Source: VRUE01 sp040508545 (GTDB lineage: Bacteria > Actinomycetota > Thermoleophilia > Solirubrobacterales > 70-9). Taken from it: a stretch of DNA of 27,743 bases. The stretch is taken from the NCBI GenBank assembly GCA_040508545.1, contig JBEVMR010000110.1:1-27743 (forward strand), read 5' to 3'. Both the position numbers and the translations under genes were made by a program. The notes under the pieces were generated by a model. The model was not told where the DNA came from. It saw only the letters and a list, made by a program, of their open reading frames with translations, and ran no database searches. Of the stretch, positions 8,292 to 15,418 are shown piece after piece (within the stretch, counting starts at the first letter, position 1; every line of letters starts with the position of its first letter).

Positions 8292-9023
8292 TCAGTGCGA
8301 TTTCCCGTTGAAGCGCAGCAGCGGCACCCGCAGCGCCGCCTCGGCGACGATCGAGCGGTCCATCTTCGATTTGCCGGCGCGGCGCTCGCGGAAGACGATC
8401 GGCACCTCGACCACGTCGAAGCCCTGCTGGATCGCGCGGTAGGTCATCTCGACCTGGAAGGCGTAGCCGCGCGAGCGGATCGAGTCGAGGTCGATCGCTT
8501 CCAGAACCTCGCGGCGAAAGCACTTGAAGCCGCCGGTCAAGTCGCGCACGCGAAGGCCGAGGACCAGGCGCGCGTAGGCGCTGCCGCCGCGGCTTATCGC
8601 CCGCCTGAGGAAGCTCCAGTCGCCGACGCCGCCGCCGGGGACGTAGCGCGACCCGATCGCCAGGTCGGCCCGCTCGCCGGCCTCGAGCAGGCGTGGCAGG
8701 TACGCCGGGTCGTGGGAGAAATCGGAGTCCATCTCGAGCACCCGCCCGGCCCCACCCTCGAGCGCGCGCCGGAAGCCGGCGATGTAGGCGGGGCCGAGGC
8801 CTTCCTTCAGCGGCCGGTGCAGGACCGCGACGCGCTCGTCCTGGGCCGCGATCCGGTCGGCGATCTGGCCGGTCCCGTCGGGCGAGTTGTCGTCGACGAT
8901 CAGGATCCGCGCCGAGCTCGGCAGCTTCGGCCCCACCGCCTCGACGAAGGCCTCGATGTTGTCGGCCTCGTTGTAGGTCGGCAGGACCAACCAGGCAGCA
9001 GCTGTCGACTCGGAGGGGGGCAT
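8292..9023 (-). CDS. Polyprenol monophosphomannose synthase-like GT2
   Basis: This 243-residue protein is a close match to the Dpm1/Ppm1 type, which makes polyprenyl-phosphate-mannose (or glucose) from a nucleotide sugar at the cytoplasmic side of the membrane. Motifs are LVLPTYNEADNI at 12-23, IVDDNSPDGT at 42-51, EMDSDFSHDP at 97-106 with the DxD, GSRYVPGG, DLTGGFKCFRR, and the late FRERRAGKSKM basic motif. No membrane anchor is present, so it is the short form. The start is ATG. It lies 29 bases after the glycoside hydrolase stop, has its own leaderless-type -10, and is followed by the GT39-like gene that would use its lipid-linked product. Confidence 0.88.
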   Translation of the reverse strand: MPPSESTAAAWLVLPTYNEADNIEAFVEAVGPKLPSSARILIVDDNSPDGTGQIADRIAAQDERVAVLHRPLKEGLGPAYIAGFRRALEGGAGRVLEMDSDFSHDPAYLPRLLEAGERADLAIGSRYVPGGGVGDWSFLRRAISRGGSAYARLVLGLRVRDLTGGFKCFRREVLEAIDLDSIRSRGYAFQVEMTYRAIQQGFDVVEVPIVFRERRAGKSKMDRSIVAEAALRVPLLRFNGKSH

Positions 9024-9029
9024 CGGCCA

Positions 9030-9035
9030 ATGCTA
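9030..9035 (-). promoter_or_regulatory. Putative internal leaderless promoter -10 (TAGCAT)
   Basis: TAGCAT on the minus strand ends 6 bases before the ATG at 9023, in the 29-base gap between the hydrolase and GT2 genes. No ribosome binding site is visible. It may give the glycosyltransferases a promoter independent of the hydrolases. Confidence 0.4.
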
Positions 9036-9052
9036 GTTGCGGGCGGGGCGGC

Positions 9053-10186
9053 CTACGGCTGCGCCCGGCCGCCGGTGATGCCGACAAAGGCATGCCAGGC
9101 CGGCTTGGCCAGGTAGCCGCTGCCTTCGCTGAAGAAGCCGACGGAATCGCAGAAGCTGCAGTAGAGGCTCGAGTCTTTCCAGGTGAACCAGTAGGCGGCC
9201 GCCAGGTTGAGGCGGAGGCGGTTCGCCAGCAGGTAGGTGTAGGCGCCCTTCAGTTCGCGCTTCTGGCCCTGGATCCCCTGCTCGAAGGCGACGGTGTTGG
9301 GGTTGTAGTTGGAGCCCCACCCCATCTCGGTGATGTAGAGCGGGGGATCGGGATCGTCGTTGTCGAGCATCACCGCGCGCACGTCCTCGACCATCTCTTC
9401 GAGGTCGTCGACGTGGAACGCGTACGGGTGCAGGGCGACCGCGTCGAAGTAGCGCTCGATGCCCGGCACCCGGTAGAGCGCGGCGAGGAAGTCGGCGGAC
9501 GAGCGGCCGTGGGAGCCGCCCTCTTTGGGGTCGCCGAAGAGGCCGGAGAGGAGGACCTTCGCCCCTGGGTCGACCGACTTGATCGCGTTGTGGGTGGGCT
9601 TCAGCAGGCGCGCGTAGCGAATCGGCGAGACGGGGTAGGCGAAGTAGAAGAAGTTGGCCTCGTTCCAGACCTGCCAGGTGCGGATCGGCAGCGGCTTGCC
9701 GATCACGATCCCGTCCTTGGCCACCCCCGGCGCGTGCTCGGCCCAGAACGTCCCGTTCGGCCCGTAGCGCGCCACCGCGGCGCTGACGAACGCCTTCCAT
9801 TCCTCCCGCGCCTGGGCGCTGTCGATCGGCAGTGTCGTCGGCGCCGACAGCAGCCAGGGCGCCACGCCGGTGAGGAAGGGCAGGACCCGCAGGCCGTGGC
9901 TGGCGGCCGTCGCGACTTCACGATCGATGCTGCCCCACTCGAAGGGGCCGCCCCTGGTCGCCTGCACGCTCTCCCAGCCCATGCCCATACGGACGCTGCC
10001 GATCCCCCCGGCGCGCATGTAGCGCACGTCTTCTTCGGTCAGCATCGTCTGCGGCACGATGCCGAAGAAGCTGCGCGGCACGGGCTTCGGGGCCTTCTTG
10101 CCAGCGGCTAGAGAGACGCCCGGCGCCAGGCAGGCGACGACGAGAGCCGCAAGGGCGATCGCGATCGTCGTTCTCCTCATGTCCAT
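9053..10186 (-). CDS. Secreted clan GH-A glycoside hydrolase (GH39/GH5-like), second tandem copy
   Basis: The 377-residue precursor has a signal peptide (MDMRRTT then about 20 hydrophobic residues ending near SLAAG). The mature part is a TIM-barrel glycosidase. WNEANF places the acid/base at E176 and YITEMGWG places the nucleophile at E287, as in clan GH-A families 5 and 39. A CxxC pair (C343, C346) near the end may form a disulfide. The ATG at 10186 was preferred over longer frames because GGGGA lies 5 bases before it. It starts 13 bases after the stop of its upstream paralogue. A comparable clan-A enzyme, PslG of Pseudomonas, sits in an exopolysaccharide cluster, so trimming or release of the glycan made here is plausible. 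Confidence 0.8.
   Translation of the reverse strand: MDMRRTTIAIALAALVVACLAPGVSLAAGKKAPKPVPRSFFGIVPQTMLTEEDVRYMRAGGIGSVRMGMGWESVQATRGGPFEWGSIDREVATAASHGLRVLPFLTGVAPWLLSAPTTLPIDSAQAREEWKAFVSAAVARYGPNGTFWAEHAPGVAKDGIVIGKPLPIRTWQVWNEANFFYFAYPVSPIRYARLLKPTHNAIKSVDPGAKVLLSGLFGDPKEGGSHGRSSADFLAALYRVPGIERYFDAVALHPYAFHVDDLEEMVEDVRAVMLDNDDPDPPLYITEMGWGSNYNPNTVAFEQGIQGQKRELKGAYTYLLANRLRLNLAAAYWFTWKDSSLYCSFCDSVGFFSEGSGYLAKPAWHAFVGITGGRAQP
9239..9293. repeat. 55-bp block identical to 10386-10440 (copy 1)
   Basis: This block in the second hydrolase is identical base for base to 10386-10440 in the first. It encodes a conserved stretch around EQGIQGQKRELKGAY, just after the nucleophile region. Flanking sequence has diverged, so recent gene conversion or strong constraint is indicated. 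Confidence 0.85.
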
Positions 10187-10196
10187 GTTGGTCCCC
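10187..10196 (-). promoter_or_regulatory. Ribosome binding site deciding the start of the downstream hydrolase
   Basis: Minus-strand GGGGA (10196-10192) followed by CCAAC leads directly to the ATG at 10186. This spacing supports that start over an upstream in-frame one inside the previous gene. It is one of the few genes in the window with a recognisable leader. Confidence 0.5.
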
Positions 10197-10199
10197 GCC

Positions 10200-11336
10200 C
10201 TATGGCCGCGCGCGGCCGCCGGTGATGTCGACGAATGCATGCCAGGCGGGCTTGGGGCGGAAGCGGTTAGCTTCGCGGAAGAAGCCGACGGAATCGCAGA
10301 AGTTGCAGTAGTAGCGGGAGTCTTTCCAGGTGAACCAGTAGGCCGCCTCGAGGTTGAGGCGGCCGCGATTCGCCAACAAGTAGCGGTAGGCGCCCTTCAG
10401 TTCGCGCTTCTGGCCCTGGATCCCCTGCTCGAAGGCGACGATGTTGGGGTCGTTCTGCGAGCCCCACCCCATCTCGGTGATGTAGAGCCGAGCGCCGGGA
10501 TCGCGGTTGCGCAGGATGACGGCGCGGGTCTGCTCGACCATCCTTTCGAGATCCGCGACGTGGAAGGCATATGGGTGCAGGGCGACGCCGTCGAAGAATC
10601 GCTCGATGCCCGGCACCCGGTAGAGGCCGGCGAGGAAGTCGGCCGCCGACATGCCGCGCTTGCCGCCCTCGTCGGGTTCGCCGAATAGCCCCGAGAGCAC
10701 GACCCGCGCCCGTGGGTCGGCGGATTTGACCGCCCGGTAGCTGAGCTTCAGCAGGCGCGCGTAACGGCTGGTCGAGACCGGGAAGGCGAAGTAGAAGAAG
10801 TTGGCCTCGTTCCAGATCTGCCAGTCGTGAATCGGCCGTGGGCGGCGGATCACGAGCCCGTCCTTGGCGACGGCCGGCGAGTGCTCGACCCAGAATTCCC
10901 CACCGGGCCCGTAGCGCTTCACGGCAGCCTTGACGAAGGCCGCCCAGCCCTGCCGGGCCCGGGCGCTGTCGATCGGCATCGTGGTCGTCTTGCGCGAGAC
11001 CCAGCCCGGCACGCCGGAGAGGAACGGCAGCACCTCGAGGCCCTGGAGCGCCGCCGTCGCGACTTCGCGGTCCATCCCTTCCCAGTTGTAGCCGCCGCGC
11101 CGCTCGGGCTGCACGCTTTCCCAGCCGATTGCGAGACGGATGGCTCCGATCCGAGCGGCGCGCATGTAGCGGGCGTCTTCTTCGGAGATGATCGCCTGCG
11201 GGACGATGCCGAAGAAAGTGCGCGGCGCCGCCTGGGCGGCGCTCGGCGACGAGAGCAGGGCGACCGCGGCGACGCAGCCGATTGCGATCGCGGTCAAGGC
11301 CGTCACGATCGAAGCTTTCTTCACCGTCTTGCTCAT
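10200..11336 (-). CDS. Secreted clan GH-A glycoside hydrolase (GH39/GH5-like), first tandem copy
   Basis: The 378-residue precursor has a signal peptide (MSKTVKK, a hydrophobic core to about residue 30, then a likely AQA cleavage near 37). WNEANF supplies the acid/base E177 and YITEMGWG the nucleophile E288. A YCNFC pair (C344, C347) matches the paralogue. Identity to the downstream copy is high along the whole length, so this is a tandem duplication, with one 55-bp block still identical at the DNA level. AAGGAG directly abuts the ATG with no spacer. The GTG at codon 5 (spacer 12) is an alternative start, and neither choice affects the mature protein. It is the first gene of the minus-strand glycan operon. 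Confidence 0.8.
   Translation of the reverse strand: MSKTVKKASIVTALTAIAIGCVAAVALLSSPSAAQAAPRTFFGIVPQAIISEEDARYMRAARIGAIRLAIGWESVQPERRGGYNWEGMDREVATAALQGLEVLPFLSGVPGWVSRKTTTMPIDSARARQGWAAFVKAAVKRYGPGGEFWVEHSPAVAKDGLVIRRPRPIHDWQIWNEANFFYFAFPVSTSRYARLLKLSYRAVKSADPRARVVLSGLFGEPDEGGKRGMSAADFLAGLYRVPGIERFFDGVALHPYAFHVADLERMVEQTRAVILRNRDPGARLYITEMGWGSQNDPNIVAFEQGIQGQKRELKGAYRYLLANRGRLNLEAAYWFTWKDSRYYCNFCDSVGFFREANRFRPKPAWHAFVDITGGRARP
10386..10440. repeat. 55-bp block identical to 9239-9293 (copy 2)
   Basis: This is the partner of the block in the downstream hydrolase. The two copies are direct repeats 1147 bases apart and could recombine to leave a single chimeric hydrolase gene. Confidence 0.85.
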
Positions 11337-11378
11337 CTCCTTGGCTCAACCCCGAGCCGTCCTCGAAGTCGCGGCGGC

Positions 11379-11384
11379 ACTCTA
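11379..11384 (-). promoter_or_regulatory. Putative -10 of the hydrolase/GT operon promoter (TAGAGT)
   Basis: TAGAGT on the minus strand lies 42 bases before the ATG at 11336. This would give a short 5' leader that carries AAGGAG. It is five bases from the oppositely directed -10 of the GT87-like gene, so the two promoters overlap. Confidence 0.35.
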
Positions 11385-11389
11385 AGGCT

Positions 11390-11395
11390 TACGAT
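11390..11395 (+). promoter_or_regulatory. Putative leaderless promoter -10 (TACGAT) of the GT87-like gene
   Basis: TACGAT ends 8 bases before the GTG at 11404 and no ribosome binding site is present. Polymerases at this site and at the divergent TAGAGT site could not be bound at once. Confidence 0.45.
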
Positions 11396-11403
11396 CGCCC
11401 GCC

Positions 11404-12627
11404 GTGCGCTCGCTGCTCGCCAACAGGAAGGTATGGATCTGGGCGGGCGTCTGGGTCCTCACCCGCGGACTGATCGTCAGCCACGTCGGGTTCTGGAACG
11501 ACTCGACCGGCATCCAGCTGGAAGACGTCTCGATCTACGAAGTCTGGGCCGACCAGCTCTCGAACGGCATCCTGCCCGCCGAAGAAGCCTGGCAGTACCC
11601 GCCCGGCGCCGCCTTCGTGCTGCTCCTGCCGGAACTTGGCTGGGGTAATTACGGCGAGGCATTCGTGGCGACGATGCTCGTCTTCGACCTGGCCGGCCTG
11701 GTGCTGATCGCGATCCTCGGCCGGCGCGAGGGCAGCGATGCAGGGGTTTGGGTGTGGCTGCTCGCGATGCCGATGCTGAGGGCGCTGCCGGTGCTGAGGT
11801 TCGACCTCGTGCCGGTGGTGCTGGCGATCGCAGCGCTGCTCGTCATCCATCGCCGTCCCAACTGGTTCGGCGCCCTCGTGGGGCTCGGCGCCGTGATCAA
11901 GGCATGGCCGATCGTCCTCCTCTTCGGCGAGTGGGATCGGCGGCGGCTGCTCTATGCCGGCATAGCGACGCTGGTGGCGATCGCCTACGTCTTCGCGGTC
12001 TCGGCCTTCGCCTTCGACGGCGACCTGCTGGGCTTCCTGAACGAACAGAACGGCCGCGGGCTGCAGGTCGAATCCGTCGCCAGCCTGCCCTGGCACGTCG
12101 ACCACTACATCACCGGCGAGGAACCGCACATCGCCCTGCGCTACAGGGCCTGGGAGATCGAAAGCAGCATCGCCGACGCCATCGCCGGCTTGCTCAAGTG
12201 GGCCTCCCTGGCAGCCCTCCTCGCCGCCGGCGCCTGGTGGTGGGCGCGTGCCCGCGCGATCCGACTCGGGCGGCAGGACCTCGCCGACGCCGTCGTCAGC
12301 CGCGACTTCGTCTTCACCGTCGTCCTGCTCCTCGTGGTGACGAGCCGGGTGCTGAGCCCCCAGTACATGGTCTGGCTGCTCGGCCTCGCCGCGGTCGTCT
12401 TGACGGCAGGGGCGAGCCGCTTGAAGCGGCCGGCGTGGATCGTGATCGCGGCCACGATCCTGACCACCAGCGCCTACGGCTCCCTGGGCACCTACGTGAG
12501 CTACTACAACGTCTATGGCTCGCCCTTCAACATGCTGATCCGCAACCTGGCGCTGCTCGTCGCCGCAATCGACGCCTCGATCGCGATGATCAGGCTGGTG
12601 CGCGAGCGGCAATCCAGCAGCGCCTGA
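11404..12627 (+). CDS. GT87-like (DUF2029) polyprenyl-phosphate-mannose-dependent mannosyltransferase
   Basis: This 407-residue integral membrane protein has about nine or ten hydrophobic segments. The first loop carries DVSIYEVWADQL and EEAWQYPPGAAFVLLLP. The Y-PP-G segment and the early acidic residue are typical of the GT87 family, which includes the mycobacterial mannosyltransferase PimE. The block LRALPVLRFDLVPVVLAI and the later LSPQYMVWLL also fit the family. It probably uses the lipid-linked sugar made by the Ppm1-like GT2 and acts on the outer face of the membrane. The start is GTG, chosen by the leaderless-type -10. It diverges from the hydrolase operon across 67 bases. Confidence 0.75.
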   Translation: MRSLLANRKVWIWAGVWVLTRGLIVSHVGFWNDSTGIQLEDVSIYEVWADQLSNGILPAEEAWQYPPGAAFVLLLPELGWGNYGEAFVATMLVFDLAGLVLIAILGRREGSDAGVWVWLLAMPMLRALPVLRFDLVPVVLAIAALLVIHRRPNWFGALVGLGAVIKAWPIVLLFGEWDRRRLLYAGIATLVAIAYVFAVSAFAFDGDLLGFLNEQNGRGLQVESVASLPWHVDHYITGEEPHIALRYRAWEIESSIADAIAGLLKWASLAALLAAGAWWWARARAIRLGRQDLADAVVSRDFVFTVVLLLVVTSRVLSPQYMVWLLGLAAVVLTAGASRLKRPAWIVIAATILTTSAYGSLGTYVSYYNVYGSPFNMLIRNLALLVAAIDASIAMIRLVRERQSSSA

Positions 12628-12675
12628 CGACGGCGGCGGCGCAGGCTGGAGCGAGTAGCCTCGGCAACCCGCGCG

Positions 12676-13236
12676 ATGGCATCCTCACCCGGCACCGAGC
12701 TGCACGTCTGGCGGGCACGCCTCGACTCCGACGACTGGCCCCGCGGAGGCGAGCTGCCGGCGGAGGAGCGCGAACGCGCCGCATCGATGCTTCGCCTCGA
12801 GCAGCGCCGGCGCTGGGTTGCCGCCCGCTGGGCGCTGCGGGGCGTGCTGGGGCGCTACCTCGAGCGGAGGCCCGCGGCGATCGAGCTGCGCTTCGGCGAG
12901 CGCGGCAAGCCGATGCTCGCCGAGCCGGACGCGCCGCTCCGCTTCAACCTCAGCCACTCCGGCGAGCTGGCGCTGATCGCCGTCGCCGAGGGCCGTGAGG
13001 TCGGGGTCGACGTGCAGCTGGTCGGCTCGCGCCACCCGGCGCAGTTCTACGCCGACTGGACCAGGCGCGAGGCGATCGCGAAGTGCCACGGCACCGGTCT
13101 CTGGGCGCCGCTCCCCGCAGCCGAGGTAGCGGTCACCTCGCTCGACGCCGGGGCGGGATTCGCCGCGGCGGTCGCAGTCGCGGGCGACGAGGTTCCCGAG
13201 GTGCGGCGCTTCGAGCTGGAGCCCGGAGGGACCTGA
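12676..13236 (+). CDS. 4'-phosphopantetheinyl transferase superfamily protein, short form
   Basis: Enzymes of this family move phosphopantetheine from CoA to a serine of a carrier protein in fatty-acid, polyketide or peptide synthases. The 186-residue protein has the family order: RWVAARWALRGVLGRYL at 46-62, FGERGKPML at 73-81, FNLSHSGELALIAVA at 90-104, GVDVQ at 110-114, and WTRREAIAKCHGTGL at 128-142. Metal ligands would be D112 and E132. The usual third acidic residue, the last of GIDIE in Sfp, is Q114 here. The stretch between GVDVQ and WTRREA is only 13 residues, where Sfp-type enzymes usually have several tens. It could be a minimal active enzyme or a decayed one. No carrier protein gene is adjacent. 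It lies 48 bases after the GT87-like gene and converges on the next gene with one base between the stops. Confidence 0.75.
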   Translation: MASSPGTELHVWRARLDSDDWPRGGELPAEERERAASMLRLEQRRRWVAARWALRGVLGRYLERRPAAIELRFGERGKPMLAEPDAPLRFNLSHSGELALIAVAEGREVGVDVQLVGSRHPAQFYADWTRREAIAKCHGTGLWAPLPAAEVAVTSLDAGAGFAAAVAVAGDEVPEVRRFELEPGGT

Positions 13237-13237
13237 T

Positions 13238-13705
13238 TCAGTAGGTGCCGCCGAGCTTGCGGTGGTCCCAGGTGGCCACCCGCAGCGGCTTGAAGTGGAT
13301 CGCGACTCGCTTCGGGGCCTGTGCTTCGAGCGCTGCCTTGGCGTCGCCCTGCACCGAGTCGATCCCCTCCGCGTAGCGCACGGTCAGCTCTTCGGCGAAG
13401 CCGATCACGGTCTCGAAATCGTCGTGCAGCTCGGCCTCGGCCTCGATCATCGCTCCGCGCAGCTCGCCGTACTCGTGGCCGGTCTCGATCAGCACCGTCG
13501 CCCGCGGGTCGCGTTCGAGGTTGCGCACCTTCTGCGACTTGGCGTAGGTCCAGATCCAGACCTCGCCCTCGCGCGGCACGAACCAGAGCGGCATCGAGTG
13601 AGGGAAGCCGCGCGGCCCGTTCGAGGAGACGACCGCCACCCGCTCGGACCCGAGCAGCTCCAGCAGCTCCTCGTCGCTGAGCTTGATCTGGTCGCGGCGG
13701 CTCAC
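13238..13705 (-). CDS. Pyridoxamine 5'-phosphate oxidase (PPOX) family protein
   Basis: This 155-residue split-barrel protein probably binds FMN or F420. Family signs are ERVAVVSSNGPRGFPHSMPL at 21-40, WFVPREGEVWIWTYAKSQK at 41-59 with the cofactor-phosphate-binding region, VRNLERDPRATVLIETG at 60-76, and the final RVAIHFKPLRVATWDHRKL. The specific reaction is unknown, since actinobacteria carry many such F420- or FMN-dependent proteins. The GTG start at 13705 is supported by a -10-like TAGAGT seven bases upstream, and an apparent longer frame runs into the upstream gene. The TAG of that -10 is also the stop codon of the GlxA-type regulator. Confidence 0.78.
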   Translation of the reverse strand: MSRRDQIKLSDEELLELLGSERVAVVSSNGPRGFPHSMPLWFVPREGEVWIWTYAKSQKVRNLERDPRATVLIETGHEYGELRGAMIEAEAELHDDFETVIGFAEELTVRYAEGIDSVQGDAKAALEAQAPKRVAIHFKPLRVATWDHRKLGGTY

Positions 13706-13712
13706 GCGGCGG

Positions 13713-13718
13713 ACTCTA
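13713..13718 (-). promoter_or_regulatory. Putative leaderless -10 (TAGAGT) overlapping a stop codon
   Basis: TAGAGT on the minus strand ends 7 bases before the GTG at 13705. Its first three bases are the TAG stop of the upstream regulator gene. No ribosome binding site is present, so a leaderless transcript is likely even though the genes are only 10 bases apart. Confidence 0.4.
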
Positions 13719-14708
13719 TGCCGCAGCGAGAGCGCCGGGCCGGAAGGAGCGCCGGTAGGCGGTCGGGGTGGTCGCCGTGGCGCGGCGGAAGTGCTCGCGC
13801 AGCGAGGCCGCCGTGCCGAAGCCCGCCCGCCAGGCGACGTCGTCGATCGGCAGCTCCGACTCCTCCAGCAGCCGCCGCGCCTCGAGCACCCGCTGGGCGA
13901 GCAGCCAGCGCAGCGGCGTCGTGCCGGTCTCCTCGCGGAAGCGGCGGGCGAAGGTGCGCGGGCTGACGGCGGCGTGGTGGGCCATCGCGGCGACGTCGAG
14001 CGGCTCCGCAAGGTGCTCGACCGCCCAGCGCCGGGTCGGCTCCAGCGAGCCCGGCTCCTCCAGCGGGGGGTGCTTGATGAACTGCGCCTGGCCGCCCTCG
14101 CGGTGCGGGGCGGCGACCATCCGCCGCGAGACCCGCTCGCCGGCGGCGGCGCCGAAGTCCTTGCGGACGACGTGCAGGCTGAGGTCGATGCCGGCGCTGA
14201 GCCCGGCCGAGGTCATCACCGCTCCCTCGTCGACGTAGAGCGCCCCGGGCTCGACCTCGACCCCAGGGAAGAGCGCGGCGAGGTCGCGCGCGTGGGCCCA
14301 GTGGGTGGTGGCCCGGCGGCCGTCGAGCAGGCCGGCGTAGGCGAGCGCGAAGGCGCCGGTGCAGACCGAGAGGACGCGGGCGCCGCGAGCTGCGCTGCGC
14401 CGCAGCGCCTCGGTCGCCGCCGCGGGCGGCGGGTCGAGCAGGGCGAAGTAGCCGGGGACGACGATCGTGTCGGCGTCCTCGAGCGCCGCCAGGTCGTGCT
14501 CGGGGCTGAGCCCGAAGCCGGTCGTCGTCGCGACCCCGGCGCCCCCCGGCGAGCAGGTCGAGACCTCGTACAACGGCGTCCCGTCTGCCTCCGAGGCAGC
14601 GAGGAAGACCTGAGTCGCCGCGGTCAGGTCGAAGGCGACGAGCCCGTCGAGGCAGAGGGCGACGACACGGTGGCCCCGCCTCACAGTCGCTCGACCCTTT
14701 CCGCTCAT
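13716..14708 (-). CDS. GlxA-type transcriptional regulator (DJ-1/PfpI domain plus AraC HTH)
   Basis: This 330-residue regulator has an N-terminal DJ-1/PfpI domain (about 13-190) with the nucleophile-elbow cysteine C116 in VLSVCTGAFALAYAGLL. A C-terminal AraC/XylS double helix-turn-helix spans about 230-322, with VSPRTFARRFREETGTTP and AWRAGFGTAASLREHFRR. Family members act as one-component regulators whose DJ-1 domain is thought to sense a small molecule; the ligand here is unknown. The ATG start has a leaderless-type -10 six bases upstream. It is divergent from a stand-alone DJ-1 protein gene that shares the SVCTGA...GLL.G.RATT.W block, so it is an obvious candidate regulator of that gene. 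Confidence 0.85.
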   Translation of the reverse strand: MSGKGRATVRRGHRVVALCLDGLVAFDLTAATQVFLAASEADGTPLYEVSTCSPGGAGVATTTGFGLSPEHDLAALEDADTIVVPGYFALLDPPPAAATEALRRSAARGARVLSVCTGAFALAYAGLLDGRRATTHWAHARDLAALFPGVEVEPGALYVDEGAVMTSAGLSAGIDLSLHVVRKDFGAAAGERVSRRMVAAPHREGGQAQFIKHPPLEEPGSLEPTRRWAVEHLAEPLDVAAMAHHAAVSPRTFARRFREETGTTPLRWLLAQRVLEARRLLEESELPIDDVAWRAGFGTAASLREHFRRATATTPTAYRRSFRPGALAAA

Positions 14709-14714
14709 GGCAGA

Positions 14715-14720
14715 AATCTA
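14715..14720 (-). promoter_or_regulatory. Putative leaderless -10 (TAGATT) of the GlxA-type regulator
   Basis: TAGATT on the minus strand ends 6 bases before the ATG at 14708. A small inverted repeat, GGCA-TTCC-TGCC, lies about ten bases further upstream in the shared 71-base divergent region. No comparable -10 is clear for the plus-strand gene at 14780. Confidence 0.4.
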
Positions 14721-14779
14721 GCGAACATTGGCATTCCTGCCTATCGACACGGCGAGCCAGCGCGGCGATCATCGTCCCC

Positions 14780-15418
14780 ATGCAGATAACGATCCTTCTC
14801 TTCGACAAGCTCGCCGCCCAGGACGCCGTCGGTCCCTATGAGGTGTTCCGTTGCGTTCCCGGGTGGGACATCACCTTCGCCGGCCTGCGCGCGGGCGAGG
14901 TCCGCTCCGAAGGCGGCCTCGGCCTGGTCGTCGACCGCACCCTCGACGAAGCCACCGAGGCCGACCTGGTCCTGGTCCCCGGCGGGGTCGGCAGCGATGC
15001 CCTGCTCGAAAACGAGGCCGTGCTCTCCTGGCTGCGCGAGATCGACACTGTGACCAAGTGGACGACCTCGGTCTGCACCGGCGCCCTGCTGCTGGGCGCA
15101 GCCGGCCTGCTCGAGGGCAAGCGGGCAACTACCAACTGGCTCGCGCTCGGCGAGCTGCCCAAGTACGGCGCCGAGGTGGTCGGCGGCGGCCGCTGGGTCG
15201 AGGACGGCAAGACGATCACCGCCGCCGGCGTCACCGCCGGCATCGACATGGCCTTGCACCTCGTCGGCCGCGAGGCTGGGCCTCAGGTCGCCGAAGCCGT
15301 CCAGCTCGGGATCGAGTACGACCCCGACCCGCCCTTCGACTCCGGCTCGCCCGAGAAGGCCTCGCCTGAGACCGTCGAGTTGGTCCGGTCGGTCAGCTCC
15401 GCCGCTACTTCAGCCTGA
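14780..15418 (+). CDS. DJ-1/PfpI family protein (isonitrile-hydratase-like)
   Basis: This 212-residue cytoplasmic protein is a single DJ-1/PfpI domain. It has D15 and E21 in the AAQDAVGPYEVF motif at 12-23, LVLVPGGVGSDALL at 63-76, and the nucleophile C99 in WTTSVCTGALLLGAAGLL at 94-111, followed by EGKRATTNW and TAAGVTAGIDMALHLV. The pattern resembles isonitrile hydratase InhA, but DJ-1 family members also act as glyoxalases, chaperones or proteases, so the reaction is open. The ATG start lacks a visible ribosome binding site. Its last 14 bases overlap the end of the convergent DUF1906 gene. Confidence 0.8.
   Translation: MQITILLFDKLAAQDAVGPYEVFRCVPGWDITFAGLRAGEVRSEGGLGLVVDRTLDEATEADLVLVPGGVGSDALLENEAVLSWLREIDTVTKWTTSVCTGALLLGAAGLLEGKRATTNWLALGELPKYGAEVVGGGRWVEDGKTITAAGVTAGIDMALHLVGREAGPQVAEAVQLGIEYDPDPPFDSGSPEKASPETVELVRSVSSAATSA

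Noticed and set aside
9239..10440. Insertion sequence or phage explanation for the repeated 55-bp block
   Set aside because: Both copies lie at homologous positions inside paralogous genes, so gene duplication explains them without a mobile element.
11389..12612. Minus-strand open frame opposite the GT87-like gene
   Set aside because: It is the same length as the real gene but reads as hydrophilic low-complexity sequence; the plus frame shows regular membrane helices.
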